A DNA stretch of 24,835 nt from CBDVAK01 sp965371945 (GTDB lineage Bacteria; Pseudomonadota; Gammaproteobacteria; Competibacterales; JAHEDQ01). Made by a program: the position numbers and the translations under genes. This document shows positions 23,087 through 24,835 of this stretch, in pieces; positions within the stretch are counted from its first letter, which is position 1, and each line of letters opens with the position of its first letter. The stretch spans positions 1 to 24,835 of the forward strand of contig CBDVAK010000011.1 of NCBI GenBank assembly GCA_965371945.1, read 5' to 3'. Below the pieces are notes generated by a model. The model was given only the letters and a program-made list of their open reading frames with translations, was not told the origin of the DNA and searched no databases.

Positions 23087-24397
23087 GTGGCGGGGGCGGG
23101 GTCACATACCCGGGGGGCGGGTGATCTGGCCAGGATAGTTTTTTACTCGATGGGCTATCGCGGCGACGTGTTTCCGTTCGTCCCCATAGCCAGCGCCCTG
23201 GTCAGGCGTGGCCACGAGGTTGTGTTCGTGGTGCCGCGCGAGTTTCACGATTTATTCTCGGCCGAGCCTTTCCGCTGTGTTCATTCCGGTACCGACTTCG
23301 GGCCGAAACTTCTGGATCAGTACGGTGCATACGTCGCGCGTTGGGGCAAACGCCTGGGTGGGCTTATGCTCATGCGGCTCTATTTCGGTCGATTGACCAT
23401 CCCCGAATTCGATCGGCTGTTCGAGGCTGTCGACCAACAACTGGCCGAGGCCGATCTGCTGGTCTCGCACCCGGCATCGTCCATGGTCGCATCGATGTCA
23501 TGCGAGCGACGCGGACTGCCCTGGGTGGTCGGAGACCTGTTTCCCACCCTGGTGCCTACCGTTCACGCGCCGCCCGCCGGGTTTCCGAATCTGGGGACGA
23601 GAGCCAATGCCCTGTTGTGGCGAATGAGTCGTTCCAGGGTGCTCGATCCGGTATCGAGCGGCGCGGCGTTCAGAGCACAGCGCAAGAGGCTGGGTCTCGA
23701 CTCGGAAGGTTGGAACGTGATGGATGGGCGATTGTCGCCGTATCTGAATCTGGGGCTGGTCTCGCGCCATTATGCGAAAGAGCAAGCGGACTGGCCCACC
23801 AACTACAGATTGACCGGTTTTACGGATTGGGTCGGGCCGGGGCAGGGGCAGCTTCCGCAGCCGGTCATCGAGTTTCTGGATTCAGGCGAACCTCCTCTGA
23901 TCGTGACCATGGGGACCAGCGCGGCGTCTGCCTGTCCGGGAATGTTCGCCAGGGTCGCCAGGGTGTTGGATCGGCTGGGTTCGCGGGGCTTGTTTCTAAC
24001 TTCCAATGACGATATCGCCAACGGATTGAGGGCGGAAGTCGGGTCTGTCCGGCATGGGATCTGGCCATTCGCGCCGTTGCTGCCCTTATTGCCTCGAAGC
24101 TGTGGGATCGTTCATTCCGGTTCGCATGGCAGCAATGCGATGGCGCTTTCGGCAGGTGTGCCCTCGGTAATACTGCCTGGATTGTTCGACCAGCAGTGGC
24201 ATGCCCAGCGGCAGCAGCAACTGGGAACCGGGATCTGGGTCAAGTCACCGAGGCGACTGGAGGCCGCAGTTCGTCTCATCATTGCGGATCGCGAAATCAC
24301 AGCCAGGGCGCGGGCGCTTGGCAGGCTCATTGTCGAGGAGAATGGAATTCACAATGCCGCCGATGCGATCGAAACTGTATTGCCGGGTGTCGAATGA
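23087..24397 (+). CDS. GT1-family glycosyltransferase (UGT/MGT-like)
   Basis: This 436-aa GT-B glycosyltransferase resembles nucleotide-sugar:small-molecule transferases. The N-terminal domain begins ARIVFYSMGYRGDVFPFVPIA, the acceptor-side strand and loop. The donor domain carries LIVTMGTSAAS and the UGT signature from His343 (HSGSHGSNAMA), through GVP (357–359) and Pro364, to D368-Q369. The acceptor cannot be predicted; lipids, terpenoids and polyketides are typical for the family. The start is uncertain. GTG at 23087 is in frame but lacks a good ribosome-binding site. An ATG overlapping the SDR stop (23076) is one base out of phase and reads only 20 codons, across a G-rich tract. With the SDR it forms a probable two-gene operon. 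Confidence 0.87.
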   Translation: MAGAGSHTRGAGDLARIVFYSMGYRGDVFPFVPIASALVRRGHEVVFVVPREFHDLFSAEPFRCVHSGTDFGPKLLDQYGAYVARWGKRLGGLMLMRLYFGRLTIPEFDRLFEAVDQQLAEADLLVSHPASSMVASMSCERRGLPWVVGDLFPTLVPTVHAPPAGFPNLGTRANALLWRMSRSRVLDPVSSGAAFRAQRKRLGLDSEGWNVMDGRLSPYLNLGLVSRHYAKEQADWPTNYRLTGFTDWVGPGQGQLPQPVIEFLDSGEPPLIVTMGTSAASACPGMFARVARVLDRLGSRGLFLTSNDDIANGLRAEVGSVRHGIWPFAPLLPLLPRSCGIVHSGSHGSNAMALSAGVPSVILPGLFDQQWHAQRQQQLGTGIWVKSPRRLEAAVRLIIADREITARARALGRLIVEENGIHNAADAIETVLPGVE

Positions 24398-24631
24398 CAG
24401 GTGTGCGCTGCACGTGGTTGTCAGACCGGAATTCTCGTGCTGCGGACGACGGCTTGATTGTGGGTCCGAACATTTCGCTGCGCGTAGTTCGTCGGTAGAG
24501 CGAGGGCACCTTTGTGGTCTTAGTTGGTATCGGCTGGCGAGTCAACATCGAGCCGGTCAACGGAACGGTGAGGAGTGGGCACAGGGCCTGTCTAAGCAAC
24601 TGTTTTCGTGCCACCAGTGGAAACCTTGAGC
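24398..24631 (+). other. Spacer upstream of darT, no supported gene
   Basis: These 234 bases separate the glycosyltransferase from darT. A frame from GTG near 24514 to TGA 24639 would encode about 41 residues (VLVGIGWRVNIEP…) overlapping the darT start, but it has no recognised homology. A tRNA D-arm-like stretch occurs near 24484–24501 without the rest of a tRNA. No clear promoter was found. Confidence 0.4.
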
Positions 24632-24835
24632 GTGTCTGACGATCTGAACCCAGACAAGGCACTGATCTTTCGGATCGTACATCGGAGCAACGTACCCTGG
24701 ATTCTGGATAACGGGATGCATTGTCGAAATTCGCACGTGCAGTCCCCGAACTATCGAACTATCGGCAATCAGGAATTGATCGACAGGCGGCCCCGCATAG
24801 CTGTGCCCGTGGCCCCGGGCGGTATTCTAAGTGAC
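24632..24835 (+). CDS. darT: DarT ssDNA ADP-ribosyltransferase toxin, 5' part
   Basis: The frame opens at GTG 24632 and runs off the window after 68 codons with no stop. The residues match the N-terminus of DarT (DUF4433): LNPDKALIFRIVHRSNVPW (5–23) with the conserved His17, then ILDNGMHCRNS (24–34), IGNQELIDRR (44–53) and VAPGGILSD (60–68). DarT uses NAD+ to ADP-ribosylate bases in single-stranded DNA, and its macrodomain partner DarG reverses this; together they act as a toxin–antitoxin and anti-phage system. The Arg pair at 52–53 sits where a catalytic arginine is expected; the catalytic Glu would lie beyond the window. GGAA at 24619–24622 fits as ribosome-binding site; TTG 24626 is an alternative start. 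The family assignment is from recognition by eye. Confidence 0.88.
   Translation, partial: MSDDLNPDKALIFRIVHRSNVPWILDNGMHCRNSHVQSPNYRTIGNQELIDRRPRIAVPVAPGGILSD

Noticed and set aside
24484..24560. tRNA-like stretch (GTAGTTCGTCGGTAGAGC) upstream of darT
   Set aside because: It resembles a D-arm only; no pairing anticodon stem, T-arm with GGTTCGA-type sequence or acceptor stem follows.
24509..24639. Short frame (about 41 codons) overlapping the darT start
   Set aside because: There is no homology, no clear ribosome-binding site and only a GTG start; it could be a leader peptide but nothing supports it.
1..24835. CRISPR array, rRNA genes or complete insertion sequence
   Set aside because: No regularly spaced repeats, no rRNA-like sequence and no transposase frame were seen; the only mobile signature is the non-coding MITE.

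Overview
This window reads as a GC-rich gammaproteobacterial chromosome segment. The housekeeping genes and their arrangement (pssA, family-4 uracil-DNA glycosylase–rimI–prfC, DUF2970, DUF2333, holC–valS) are typical of Gammaproteobacteria. The gene complement would suit a Chromatiales-like or related marine/sulfur-oxidising lineage, but the sequence alone does not fix the genus.

Layout. (1) Positions 1–5579 carry a possible structured intergenic repeat, a small secreted protein on the minus strand, then on the plus strand L-threonine aldolase (ltaE), phosphatidylserine synthase (pssA), a family-4 uracil-DNA glycosylase overlapping rimI, and peptide-chain release factor 3 (prfC). (2) After two hairpins, positions 5837–16984 hold a tightly packed run of six plus-strand genes: an acetolactate-synthase-like TPP enzyme, two tandem citrate-synthase-fold proteins that both appear to lack the canonical catalytic residues, a TonB-dependent outer-membrane receptor, an ABC-type periplasmic binding protein, and a 1498-residue membrane sensor kinase. 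The kinase carries a whole phosphorelay plus GGDEF and EAL domains on one chain. (3) Positions 17069–21978 hold a small DUF2970 membrane protein, then on the minus strand DUF2333, valS and holC. A 159-bp MITE-like element flanked by CTAG sits exactly at the valS stop codon. (4) Positions 22072–24397 hold an extended SDR and a GT1-type glycosyltransferase, probably one operon. (5) The window ends inside the 5' part of a darT gene, an ADP-ribosyltransferase toxin that targets single-stranded DNA.

The most interesting region is the six-gene block. The junctions are a 22-base overlap and gaps of 3, 1, 13 and 77 bases, so uptake (receptor and binding protein), sensing and c-di-GMP output (hybrid kinase) and an unassigned metabolic trio (TPP enzyme plus two citrate-synthase-like proteins) are probably co-transcribed. 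What it imports, senses or makes cannot be read from the sequence. The second notable point is the darT start at the right edge, which suggests a DarTG phage-defence or toxin–antitoxin locus continuing beyond the window.
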